Origin: UBA1479 sp963972065
Lineage (GTDB): Bacteria; Pseudomonadota; Alphaproteobacteria; Rhodospirillales; Casp-alpha2
Direction: 5' to 3'
DNA length: 64,000 nucleotides
NCBI GenBank assembly: GCA_963972065.1
Contig: CAXAVJ010000005.1
Coordinates: forward strand, 1-64,000
In this document: piece by piece, positions 9,862-17,445 of the stretch
Numbering within the stretch: the stretch's first letter is position 1
How the letters are laid out: every line of letters begins with the position of its first letter
The notes under the pieces: model-generated
Told to the model about the DNA's origin: nothing
The model's database searches: none
Seen by the model: only the letters and a program-made list of their open reading frames with translations
Program-made: the position numbers and the translations under genes

Positions 9862-10088
9862 CGCTACCCCCTTAGGGTTTCCACCCGATTCCCATTCGGC
9901 GGGATCGATCACGCCTAACTCTTGGCGTCGTCCCCGCACCCCCAGCCGCCGGCCCCTTGGACCGGAAAGAATTTCGCGATTCCCTCCCGAAATTCCTCTG
10001 TGGCGCCGCCCCCGGCCCTGATAACCGCCCCGCCCGTAAGGACAAGGTGCGGCCCGGCATCCGAAAACACTGCGCCATTCACGCACTT

Positions 10089-10123
10089 TGGGCATGTTTG
10101 GGATATCATGGGATATCATGGGC
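10089..10123 (+). promoter_or_regulatory. Candidate MraZ box: four TGGGN repeats at 10-bp spacing
   Basis: TGGGN occurs at 10089, 10099, 10109 and 10119, each separated by exactly five bases, and a degenerate TGGAA follows at 10129. In E. coli MraZ binds TGGGN direct repeats with 5-nt spacers upstream of mraZ, so spacing and sequence match the known site. The repeats read on the strand opposite to mraZ and lie about 230-260 bp before its start. Confidence 0.8.
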
Positions 10124-10289
10124 GTCAATGGAATTGGCCTGGGAAACCATGGGCCTCGGCGGGTCCCCGGCCCGCCGTTAACGAAGGCATAACCATGATT
10201 TTCCCCGCGTCCCGGCCCGGCGCGCGCCGCCGCCACGGGCCGCCGGTACCCTGGGCCAACCAAAAAAGTTCCGATCTGGGACGATTAAA

Positions 10290-10326
10290 GCCCCCGAAGC
10301 GGGCCTAATTTTGCGGGCACGGGGGC
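10290..10326 (-). terminator. Possible terminator after the 10445-11111 gene pair
   Basis: Read on the minus strand, a GCCCCCG/CGGGGGC stem with a long loop (about 23 nt) is followed by TTTAA. It lies about 120 bases after the stop at 10445. The long loop makes this weak. Confidence 0.3.
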
Positions 10327-10444
10327 ATTTTTGGGGCGAAACTCGACACGCAACACTGAACTAAAGGGTTTTCGCCTGCGGGACTTTGCATAAGCGGGAA
10401 AAGGTTAAAGCACCGTTGCCGACATCGCGTTCAGGCGAAAAGAA

Positions 10445-10810
10445 CTAGCACCAGCTAATCCGAAGATTGGCGATAACAGTTGCCACAATCCCCAGAAGGA
10501 AGGCCAACAACATGACAAGCATGGGGACCCGAACATTGCTCCGGTAAATGGTGAGTTCCGCTTCCTTGCCCTCTTTTCCGACGAACATATCCAAGCTCCC
10601 CGAAATCGCCAGGAGACACCAAACACCAAAAAAGATCGAAATTCCATATCCTGCCCATGCAACATACAAGGGTGTTGGAATCACGATCTTTCCGGCGACG
10701 TCATCGCCGAACTTGTCTGCAAAGGTCACTGTTAAACCGACCAAACCAGCAGATAATGTAACGATCTGCTTGACCGCATCGGCGCCCGCATTCAACCCTT
10801 CAACTGACAT
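10445..10810 (-). CDS. Small unknown membrane protein
   Basis: A 121-residue protein that I do not recognise. It begins MSVEGLNAGADAVKQIV. It has a moderately hydrophobic segment (about 13-32), a clear transmembrane helix (about 52-75), a short charged loop with GKEGKEAEL, and a second helix near the C-terminus (about 96-116). ATG 10810 is chosen because it lies 13 bases after the stop of the preceding gene; the frame itself is open further upstream. The region is visibly lower in GC than its neighbours, which suggests acquisition. The two genes look like one transcript. Confidence 0.6.
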   Translation of the reverse strand: MSVEGLNAGADAVKQIVTLSAGLVGLTVTFADKFGDDVAGKIVIPTPLYVAWAGYGISIFFGVWCLLAISGSLDMFVGKEGKEAELTIYRSNVRVPMLVMLLAFLLGIVATVIANLRISWC

Positions 10811-10823
10811 ATCTGAAACTTCA

Positions 10824-11111
10824 TCAACAGATCGGCGGAAGCGGACACAGCAAGCTGTGCGCAATCCCAAACGTCTCTTCGCCAATCACGCCGGGATGAT
10901 TATCGGCGTAGCCCCGGATTTGCCTGGACGCCACAATCATCTGATCAACGAACACCTTCAGAGCATTCAGCACCTCGTCATGTTCGGCTCCCCTTTCGAG
11001 GGCCTGCTCTGTCATGTTTCTAAGATACTGATCCGCTCCATCACCAAAGCGGAAGCCTCGCGACAATGCGTAGTTTCTTAACTCTGTGGACAAAACGTCG
11101 GAAGCACTCAT
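10824..11111 (-). CDS. Small unknown soluble protein
   Basis: A 95-residue protein of unknown function. It is predicted mostly helical and charged (LSTELRNYALSRGFRFGDG, ALKVFVDQMIVASRQIRGYA), without a signal peptide or known motif. It starts at ATG 11111 behind AGGGAGGATGAG, a good ribosome binding site. It precedes the small membrane protein by 13 bases. The pair stands alone between rnpB and the dcw operon, in DNA of lower GC. Confidence 0.6.
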   Translation of the reverse strand: MSASDVLSTELRNYALSRGFRFGDGADQYLRNMTEQALERGAEHDEVLNALKVFVDQMIVASRQIRGYADNHPGVIGEETFGIAHSLLCPLPPIC

Positions 11112-11180
11112 CTCATCCTCCCTGAATGCATCAAATATATTATGAATTTATAATACAAAATTTTCGTGAATTGAAGGTAT

Positions 11181-11589
<409 letters not shown>

Positions 11590-11595
11590 ACGCGG

Positions 11596-11619
11596 GTTAT
11601 AGCCTATTGGCAAGAAATT
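11596..11619 (-). promoter_or_regulatory. Likely rnpB promoter
   Basis: On the minus strand TATAAC (11601-11596) lies seven bases before the P1 helix of rnpB, as expected for a -10 box. The matching -35 region (around TGCAAT) is weak. Confidence 0.45.
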
Positions 11620-11622
11620 GCA

Positions 11623-11709
11623 CCACAGAGACAGTGAGACGGTGAGAAGAAAGAAATAGAAGCCGTTACGATGCCCCTCTGCCTTCTCACGGCCTCACCG
11701 CCTCAGTGG
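11623..11709. repeat. Imperfect palindromic intergenic element (27-bp arms)
   Basis: The arm at 11623-11649 and the reverse complement of 11683-11709 match at 22 of 27 positions, around a 33-nt AT-richer centre. Each arm carries GTGAG repeats. It sits between the amidase stop and the rnpB promoter. It looks like a REP/MITE-type palindrome and might also end the amidase transcript; no second copy was noticed in this window. Confidence 0.6.
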
Positions 11710-11724
11710 TTTTCTTTTCGTCCC

Positions 11725-12426
11725 CTAGGAAACGGCGCGGTCATCCCGTCGAACGGCCTCGACCAGCCCCAGCATCCGCCGCGCCGTCTCGGCATCAACG
11801 CGGCCGGTGACACGGTCCGGGCGGAAGTGGCGCTGGAAGGCCTTCAAGGCCGCGCTGAAGTCGGTGACGTCGTAGCCGATTTCCGTGAGGGCGTCAGCCA
11901 GCACGGGTTGGTCCATGATCAGATTGTCCGCTTCGCCCGGCCACAGGCCGATGCCCTTCCCGGCTAGGCGTTCCCAGGGAAACAGTTCGCCGGGATCGGT
12001 CTTGCGCGTGGGCGCCACGTCGGAATGGCCGACCACGTTGCGGGCCGGGATGGGGTGGCGGGTGAGGACGCCAAGGCAGACGGCCTCAAGCTCCCTGATC
12101 TGGGGTTCGGGAAATTCGCGGTAGCCCCAGTCGTGGCCCGGGTTGACCAGTTCGATCCCGATCGACCGCGCATTGATGTCGGTGCGGCCCCGCCAGTGCG
12201 CGACGCCCGCGTGCCAGGCGCGCATTTTCTCGTCCACCAGCCTGTGGACGGTGCCGTCCTCGTCGATCAGGTAATGGGCCGAGACCTCGGCCTTGGGATC
12301 CTTGAGCCGATCCAGCGCCGCCGCTGCCGTTTCCATGCCGGTGTAATGCAGCACCAGCATGTCCACGGTGAAGCCGGGGCCGCGATCGTCGCAATTGGGG
12401 CTGGGGTCGATGATGATCTCGGGCAT
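11725..12426 (-). CDS. N-acetylmuramoyl-L-alanine amidase, AmpD/AmiD family
   Basis: Zinc amidase (Amidase_2) that cleaves the MurNAc-L-Ala bond during peptidoglycan recycling or remodelling. The 233 residues show VLHYTGM (first Zn His, about 27), AWHAGVAHWRG, IGIELVN, and VGHSDVAPTRKTDPGELFPW with the second His and the catalytic Lys/Asp region. A C-terminal peptidoglycan-binding-like segment (about 175-225) follows. No signal peptide is visible, which favours a cytoplasmic AmpD-like role, although AmiD homologues are similar. It starts 30 bases after djlA. Confidence 0.9.
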   Translation of the reverse strand: MPEIIIDPSPNCDDRGPGFTVDMLVLHYTGMETAAAALDRLKDPKAEVSAHYLIDEDGTVHRLVDEKMRAWHAGVAHWRGRTDINARSIGIELVNPGHDWGYREFPEPQIRELEAVCLGVLTRHPIPARNVVGHSDVAPTRKTDPGELFPWERLAGKGIGLWPGEADNLIMDQPVLADALTEIGYDVTDFSAALKAFQRHFRPDRVTGRVDAETARRMLGLVEAVRRDDRAVS

Positions 12427-12455
12427 TGGCGTTCCCCCATTGCTCGGGATTTGCG

Positions 12456-13211
12456 TTAGAGCTTGCGCTCTTTCTTGACCTGATCATAGGCGGCGTTGAT
12501 GGCCGCCATCTTGTCGTTGGCGAGGTCGATGAATTCCTGGGGCATGCCGTCGGCCATCAGCTTGTCCGGATGGTTCTCGCGGATCAGCTGGCGGTAGGCT
12601 TGCTTGATGTCGGCGTCCGAATCCGTGCGCTTCACGCCGAGAATCTCGTAGGGGTCGGCCTTCTTAGGCTCGTCCAGATGCATGGCCTTCAGGCGCTCGA
12701 ACCCCTGGGGCGTGAAGCCGAAGATCAGGGCCGTGCGGCGCAGGAATTCCATCTCGCCGGGGTGCACGGCGCCGTCGGCCTTGGCGATGTGGAACAGGGC
12801 GGCGAGCAATTCTTCCAGCACCGCCGGCTCGCGGGTGAACATCATGGCGATCTGTTCGGCATAGGGCTCGTAGCCGGTCGCGTCCTTGCGGGCCTCGTTG
12901 AACAGCTTGCCGACGGCGGCTTCGTCCTCGGGCGGGACATGGAACATGCGGCGGAAGGCAAGGATCTCGTCCTTGGAAACCGCGCCGTCCGATTTCGCCA
13001 TCTTGGCGGCCAGCACGATGACGGCCTGGGTGAAGGCGACCTGGCGGGCCTCGTTCTGGGCATCCGCCCCCCCGACGCCGGACAACAGGGCCTCGTCCCC
13101 TGCCTTCTTCTGGTCGTACATATGACCCGCGATGCCGCCGATGAGCGCACCCAGCGGCCCACCCATGGCGAACCCGGCAACCCCGCCGACGACTTTACCC
13201 CAAATGCTCAT
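12456..13211 (-). CDS. djlA: DjlA-like membrane-anchored J-domain co-chaperone with TerB domain
   Basis: Co-chaperone that stimulates DnaK through its J-domain. From ATG 13211 it is 251 residues. A glycine-zipper membrane segment (about 5-28, GGVAGFAMGGPLGALIGG) is followed by a TerB-like helical domain (about 55-165) and a C-terminal J-domain with DPYEILGVKRTDSD and the essential HPD in ENHPDKLM. The frame is open to 13325, but the upstream part is arginine-rich and overlaps the neighbouring gene. The ribosome site GGGGGAAGTC precedes the chosen ATG. Confidence 0.9.
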   Translation of the reverse strand: MSIWGKVVGGVAGFAMGGPLGALIGGIAGHMYDQKKAGDEALLSGVGGADAQNEARQVAFTQAVIVLAAKMAKSDGAVSKDEILAFRRMFHVPPEDEAAVGKLFNEARKDATGYEPYAEQIAMMFTREPAVLEELLAALFHIAKADGAVHPGEMEFLRRTALIFGFTPQGFERLKAMHLDEPKKADPYEILGVKRTDSDADIKQAYRQLIRENHPDKLMADGMPQEFIDLANDKMAAINAAYDQVKKERKL

Positions 13212-13281
13212 GGTCGATTGACTTCCCCCGCCCGTGGCGGCTTGTTGACGGCGCCGGCGGCGCGTTTCCTCGGGCCGCAAT

Positions 13282-14031
13282 TTAGGACGGTCCCAGCCGT
13301 CCCGCCAGGGGCAGTTTAATGGCAAGGTCCTTGGGGTCGATGCCGAAGGTCAGGCCCAGGATGTTGACCTCGACCCCTTCCTCGATCCCGGCCATCACAC
13401 CCAACAGCCCGAACAGGGAGACCTGATAGCCGGTGCCGCTCGGCGTTTTGGCGGCGAAGCCGCCTTCGGGCAAGTAGTCCTTGCCGATGGCCGTGGGCGG
13501 CAGGTCCAGGTTCAATTCCGGCACGGCGCGGGCGACATGGGCGGTGAAGGTGTTGGAATTGGGACCGGGCCAGACCGTATAGGTCCTGGCATGAGGATAG
13601 GCCCGGGCCGCCGTGTCGATGCGCGTGATCATGGCGTCGACACCGGCCCCCCGCTTGTCGGCGATGATTTCCGGCTCGGCCCCGAACCAGCGCTGATCCG
13701 GCTCTTTCTCTGAAATCACCAGGGCCGATCCGCCATGACGCGCGCGCCAACCGATGATCTCGTAGACCGTGAAGGCATCGGCGTCGGTCGGCTTGGCCGC
13801 GATCCAGGTATGGACGCCGAAAATACCGCGCCAGGAAAACGCCCTGGCCGCATAGACCTGAACGACCGCTTCCTTGGTCACCGCCGGGTCGGGCGCGATG
13901 CCCAGGGGTTCCCGGCTTGCCGTGCGCCAATCCGCCATGACGGTGTGCTTTCCGATGCCGGCGGCCGCGCTGATGACCAGAAGCACAAACAGCCCCTTCG
14001 CCACGGTCCGCAATGTTTTGCTTCTGAACAT
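13282..14031 (-). CDS. DUF3750 family protein
   Basis: Conserved protein of unknown function. The 249 residues begin with an N-terminal membrane anchor or signal segment (about 10-27). The body has VQVYAARAFSWRGIFGVHTW, the strongly conserved block YTVWPGPNSNTFTAHVAR (about 150-167), and a C-terminal hydrophobic glycine-rich region. The FSWRG and NSNTF blocks suggest a papain-like or NlpC-like fold, which is inference. It is the second gene of a minus-strand run with the upstream carrier and djlA. Confidence 0.75.
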   Translation of the reverse strand: MFRSKTLRTVAKGLFVLLVISAAAGIGKHTVMADWRTASREPLGIAPDPAVTKEAVVQVYAARAFSWRGIFGVHTWIAAKPTDADAFTVYEIIGWRARHGGSALVISEKEPDQRWFGAEPEIIADKRGAGVDAMITRIDTAARAYPHARTYTVWPGPNSNTFTAHVARAVPELNLDLPPTAIGKDYLPEGGFAAKTPSGTGYQVSLFGLLGVMAGIEEGVEVNILGLTFGIDPKDLAIKLPLAGRLGPS

Positions 14032-14059
14032 GATGATCCCGATAAACCCAGCACCTTAC

Positions 14060-15022
14060 TTAGGCAGGCAGCAGCCGTTTTGCCAGTTGCCGCCATACCG
14101 CGGGCATCAGGTAGATGGGAAACTGGCCGACCACGAAGTACAGCATGGTATCCGGATCGATGGCCGGCAGCAAAACCGCGATCAGGATCGCCAAGTTGCG
14201 GTTGCCCGAGGCAAAGGACGCCGACAGCACCTTGACCCGCCCCCAATCGCGGCCCATGGCCCGCCCGATAACGGCGAAGACCCCCGCCCCGGCCAACTGC
14301 AGGCCCGCGTAAACCGCGAAGCTGAGGATCGTCACGAAGATCACATGATCCGGATTGTCCCGGAACGCCTGCGGCACGCCCGCCATCAGCCCGGCGGCGA
14401 AGCCGACCAGCAGGATCACCGACATCCCGTGCAGGGGCTGACGCCAGCCGTCGATCCGCGCCCGGCCCAAAATCCGTTGCGCGATCACGGCGGCGGCGAA
14501 GGTCGAGGCGACGAGAGCCGCCAGCCGCCCCATGAGGTCCAGCGTCGACAGGGGAATGTCGACCAGGGTCGCCGACACCACGGGCAGGGTCAGCGGCACC
14601 AGGAAGGTTTCGGCGATCAGCACCAGCAAAAGGAACGCCCCGTCGAGCCCGATGACCATGCCGACGGCGGGCGTGGACATCAGCGGGCAACTTGCCGCCG
14701 TCAGCACCACCGCGACGATCAGGCCCGGCGACAGGCCGGAATCCTTGACCAGCAGCCAGGTCAGCACCGGCGCCAAGGCCAGCATCCAGACCAGCGTGGC
14801 GCCCAGAAGGAACGGCCGGCGGATATGCCCCGCCACGTCGGCCCAATCGATATGGACCATGGACACGAACATCAGAACCCAGACCATTTCCGTCAGCCAG
14901 GGCTGCAGATGCACCGTCACCCCGGGGAAGGCGAGGCCGGAAAACACCCCCACGGCCATCATGGTGGTGGCGTGGCGGCCCAGAAAGGCGAGACCGGAGA
15001 CGATCAGGGCAGCGAGGTTCAT
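14060..15022 (-). CDS. Bile acid:sodium symporter family (BASS) transporter
   Basis: Inner-membrane carrier of 320 residues with about nine or ten hydrophobic helices. It has the family-like stretches AASCPLMSTPAVGM and SASFASGNRNLAILIA, resembling the crossover motifs of BASS carriers. The substrate is unknown, but related proteins move organic anions. The start is ATG 15022 (MNLAALIVSGL), as the upstream extension is not hydrophobic and lacks a ribosome site. A GTATAC palindrome in the divergent promoter region is shared with the FAD oxidase. Confidence 0.75.
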   Translation of the reverse strand: MNLAALIVSGLAFLGRHATTMMAVGVFSGLAFPGVTVHLQPWLTEMVWVLMFVSMVHIDWADVAGHIRRPFLLGATLVWMLALAPVLTWLLVKDSGLSPGLIVAVVLTAASCPLMSTPAVGMVIGLDGAFLLLVLIAETFLVPLTLPVVSATLVDIPLSTLDLMGRLAALVASTFAAAVIAQRILGRARIDGWRQPLHGMSVILLVGFAAGLMAGVPQAFRDNPDHVIFVTILSFAVYAGLQLAGAGVFAVIGRAMGRDWGRVKVLSASFASGNRNLAILIAVLLPAIDPDTMLYFVVGQFPIYLMPAVWRQLAKRLLPA

Positions 15023-15093
15023 TGGGTCGGTCCTGCGGTGGAACGGATGGCATCCGGGCACTTGCGCGGAAATCGATTATGGGGCAAACCCAG

Positions 15094-15104
15094 ATGTATA
15101 CAAT
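15094..15104. promoter_or_regulatory. GTATAC palindrome in divergent promoter region
   Basis: GTATACAAT at 15096 lies 38 bp before the FAD oxidase start and about 75 bp before the BASS carrier start. The 12-base string GTATACAATCCG recurs on the minus strand before the FAA hydrolase (27141-27130). GntR/FCD regulators often use such sites; the link to the 34-kb regulator is inference. Confidence 0.45.
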
Positions 15105-15138
15105 CCGATCAAGAAATCCCAATCCCCAAGGAGCATCC

Positions 15139-16266
15139 ATGGCCGAACAGGTTGATACGGTAGTCATCGGCGCGGGCGTCGTGGGCCTGGCCTGCGCGCG
15201 CACCCTGGCCCAGGCCGGGCGCGACGTCATCCTGCTGGAAAAGGCCGACGATATCGGCACCGGCACCAGTTCCCGTAATTCCGAGGTCATCCACGGCGGC
15301 ATCTACTATGCCAAGGACTCGCTGAAGGCGCTGTGCTGCGTCGAGGGCAAGGAGATGCTCTACGAATACTGCGCAAGCCACGGGGTCGAGCACAATCGTA
15401 TTGGAAAAATCATCGTCGCCATCACCGAGGACGAGGTGGTGAAGCTGGAGGAACTGAAGGCCAAGGGCGAAGCCAACGGCGTTCACGATCTGACCTGGCT
15501 GGACGCCAAACAGATGAAGACGATGGAGCCAAACGTGACGGCGGCGGCGGGCCTGATGTCGCCGTCCACCGGGATCATCGAAAGCCATGGCTACATGCTG
15601 TCCCTGCAGGGCGAATTGGAAGACCGGGGCGGCATGATCGCCTTCAACACCCCCGTGGACGGCGGCGAGGTCCTGGCCGACGGGCGCATCCGTATCCGGG
15701 CCGGCGGCGACGCCCCCATGGAGCTTGACTGTTCCCTGGTGGTCAACGCCGGCGGGCTGTATGCCCAGCACATCGCCCGCGCCATCGACGGCATCCCGGC
15801 GGACAGCATCCCCGGCAGTTTCTACGCCAAGGGCCATTACTTCACCATCGCCGGAAAAAGCCCCTTCAACCACCTGATCTATCCGGCCCCCGTGCCGGGC
15901 GGGCTCGGCACCCATTCGACGCTCGATCTCGGCGGCGGCACCAAGTTCGGCCCCGACGTGGAATGGCTCGACGTCCCCCATCCGGACCAGATCGACTACA
16001 AGGTCGACGAAAGCCGGGTCGAAAGCTTCTACGGCGCGATCCGCCGCTACTGGCCGGGCCTGGCCGACGGCGCCCTGTCGCCGGGCTATACCGGCGTGCG
16101 GCCCAAGCTGACCAACAGCAACGACAAATACGCCGCCGATTTCGTCATCCAGGGTGCCGACGTGCACGGGCTGGCCAACTACGTCGGCCTGTACGGCATC
16201 GAAAGCCCGGGCCTGACCTCGTCGCTCGCGATCGCCAAGCGGGTCGCCGGTCTTGTGGAAAGCTGA
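15139..16266 (+). CDS. FAD-dependent oxidoreductase, L-2-hydroxyglutarate oxidase (LhgO) family
   Basis: DAO-fold flavoprotein of 375 residues that likely oxidises a 2-hydroxy acid. The N-terminal FAD motif VVIGAGVVGLACARTLA (about 8-24) is followed by TSSRNSEVIHGGIYY, the block typical of the L-2-hydroxyglutarate dehydrogenase group. NAGGLYAQ and the C-terminal GIESPGLTSSLAIAK complete the FAD site. ATG 15139 is preceded by CAAGGAG and gives the proper Rossmann start; the open frame upstream is not conserved-looking. The substrate in this organism is unknown. Confidence 0.85.
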   Translation: MAEQVDTVVIGAGVVGLACARTLAQAGRDVILLEKADDIGTGTSSRNSEVIHGGIYYAKDSLKALCCVEGKEMLYEYCASHGVEHNRIGKIIVAITEDEVVKLEELKAKGEANGVHDLTWLDAKQMKTMEPNVTAAAGLMSPSTGIIESHGYMLSLQGELEDRGGMIAFNTPVDGGEVLADGRIRIRAGGDAPMELDCSLVVNAGGLYAQHIARAIDGIPADSIPGSFYAKGHYFTIAGKSPFNHLIYPAPVPGGLGTHSTLDLGGGTKFGPDVEWLDVPHPDQIDYKVDESRVESFYGAIRRYWPGLADGALSPGYTGVRPKLTNSNDKYAADFVIQGADVHGLANYVGLYGIESPGLTSSLAIAKRVAGLVES

Positions 16267-16281
16267 CGGCGCGACGCCCGC

Positions 16282-17325
16282 CTATTCCGCGGCGACGCCC
16301 CGACCGAAGATCTGCGCGAACCGTTCGGTATAGCGATCCCAGACATCCGGGTTCTTCAGGCGCGGCGGCTTTTCGCCGCGCAGGATCGTGACCCACTGAT
16401 CGGCCGCCGCCTTGGCCATGTTGTAGTTGCACTCATAGGTGACGCCCGCGTTGTGAGGCGACAGCAGCACATTATCGAATTCGACGAACCGGTTGTCCGC
16501 ATTGCCCGTGGGTTCGATATCGAACACGTCGAGCCCGGCCCCCTGGATGCGTTTCTCGCGCAGCGCCGCCGCCAGGGCGTCCTCGTCGGCGATGCCGCCC
16601 CGCGCCGTGGTGATGAAATAAGCCGTGGGCTTCATGAAGCCGAAGGCGCGGGCATTGACCATGCCTCGGGTCTCGGCATTCAGCGGGCAGTTGATGGAAA
16701 CGATGTCGGCATCCCGGCACAGGGTTTCGAAATCGACCTTTTCCGCCCCGCGGTCGGCAAAATCGGCGTCGCTGATATAGGGGTCGTAGGCAATCGCCTT
16801 GGCGCCGAACACCTTCACATAGCCGGCGACCAGCCGGCCGATATTGCCCAGGCCGATAATGCCGATCGTCTTGCCGGTCAATTCCGAGCCAATGAAGTTC
16901 TGGCGGTCGATCTTCGGGTTGGCGCGGATGGCCTTGTCGGTCTGCGCGATCTGCTTGCTGAGCGTCAGCGCCAGGCCCAGAACATGCTGCGCCACGGACA
17001 CGGAATTGGCGCCCGAATTGTTGACCACCATGATGCCCAACTCGTTACACGCGTCGACGTCGATCATGTCGTAACCGGCGCCGGTCGAAGACACGGCCAG
17101 CAGGTTGGGGCAGCGTTCCAGGAATTCCCGGTTCGGATACCAGGCTTTCGGGGTTTCGTTGGTCGGCATGAACTGAATGCCGTGCACCTGGGCCAGCTGG
17201 TTCCAATTGTGATCGGCATCGTCTTCGAAGGCGATGCGCAGGGGCGTGATCTCCGGCGCGGCGGCCAGGATGTCCATGGCGATGGGATCGACGAATTTGT
17301 TGAAATAGGCAAGAGTGCGCGACAT
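16282..17325 (-). CDS. D-isomer-specific 2-hydroxyacid dehydrogenase
   Basis: NAD-dependent 2-hydroxyacid dehydrogenase of the SerA-like superfamily, 347 residues. It has the dinucleotide motif GIIGLGNIGRLVAG (about 160-173), the catalytic Arg in TTARGGIADED, Glu in DVFDIEPTG, and His in LSPHNAGVTYE. The start is ATG 17325 (MSRTLAYFNKFV). The frame stays open far upstream, but that part is only the antisense of the oxoprolinase gene. It is convergent with the FAD oxidase (stops 16 bases apart). The substrate could be phosphoglycerate or another 2-hydroxy acid. Confidence 0.88.
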   Translation of the reverse strand: MSRTLAYFNKFVDPIAMDILAAAPEITPLRIAFEDDADHNWNQLAQVHGIQFMPTNETPKAWYPNREFLERCPNLLAVSSTGAGYDMIDVDACNELGIMVVNNSGANSVSVAQHVLGLALTLSKQIAQTDKAIRANPKIDRQNFIGSELTGKTIGIIGLGNIGRLVAGYVKVFGAKAIAYDPYISDADFADRGAEKVDFETLCRDADIVSINCPLNAETRGMVNARAFGFMKPTAYFITTARGGIADEDALAAALREKRIQGAGLDVFDIEPTGNADNRFVEFDNVLLSPHNAGVTYECNYNMAKAAADQWVTILRGEKPPRLKNPDVWDRYTERFAQIFGRGVAAE

Positions 17326-17445
17326 GGGGCAGGATGTCCTCTGGGCTTGTGTTTTTGCTTGTGAGGCTGTTCTATCCGGTCTGTCATAAAGCCGACAAGA
17401 AAAACCGGGGCCTTCGGGGGCTTGAGAGGACCGGCAACCGACCAA

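Larger units (their letters stand above)
9862..10444. other. Intergenic region upstream of mraZ (583 bp)
   Basis: I see no convincing gene here; open frames on both strands have biased composition and no recognisable start context. It contains the phased TGGGN repeats (10089-10123) and a possible terminator hairpin for the small genes at 10445-11111. If the repeats mark the mra promoter, mraZ has a leader of roughly 200 bases. Confidence 0.6.

Noticed and set aside
9862..10263. N-terminal extension of mraZ to 10263
   Set aside because: The extra 134 residues are Arg/Gly/Pro-rich and would run through the MraZ-box repeats; MraZ proteins start near the GTG at 9861.
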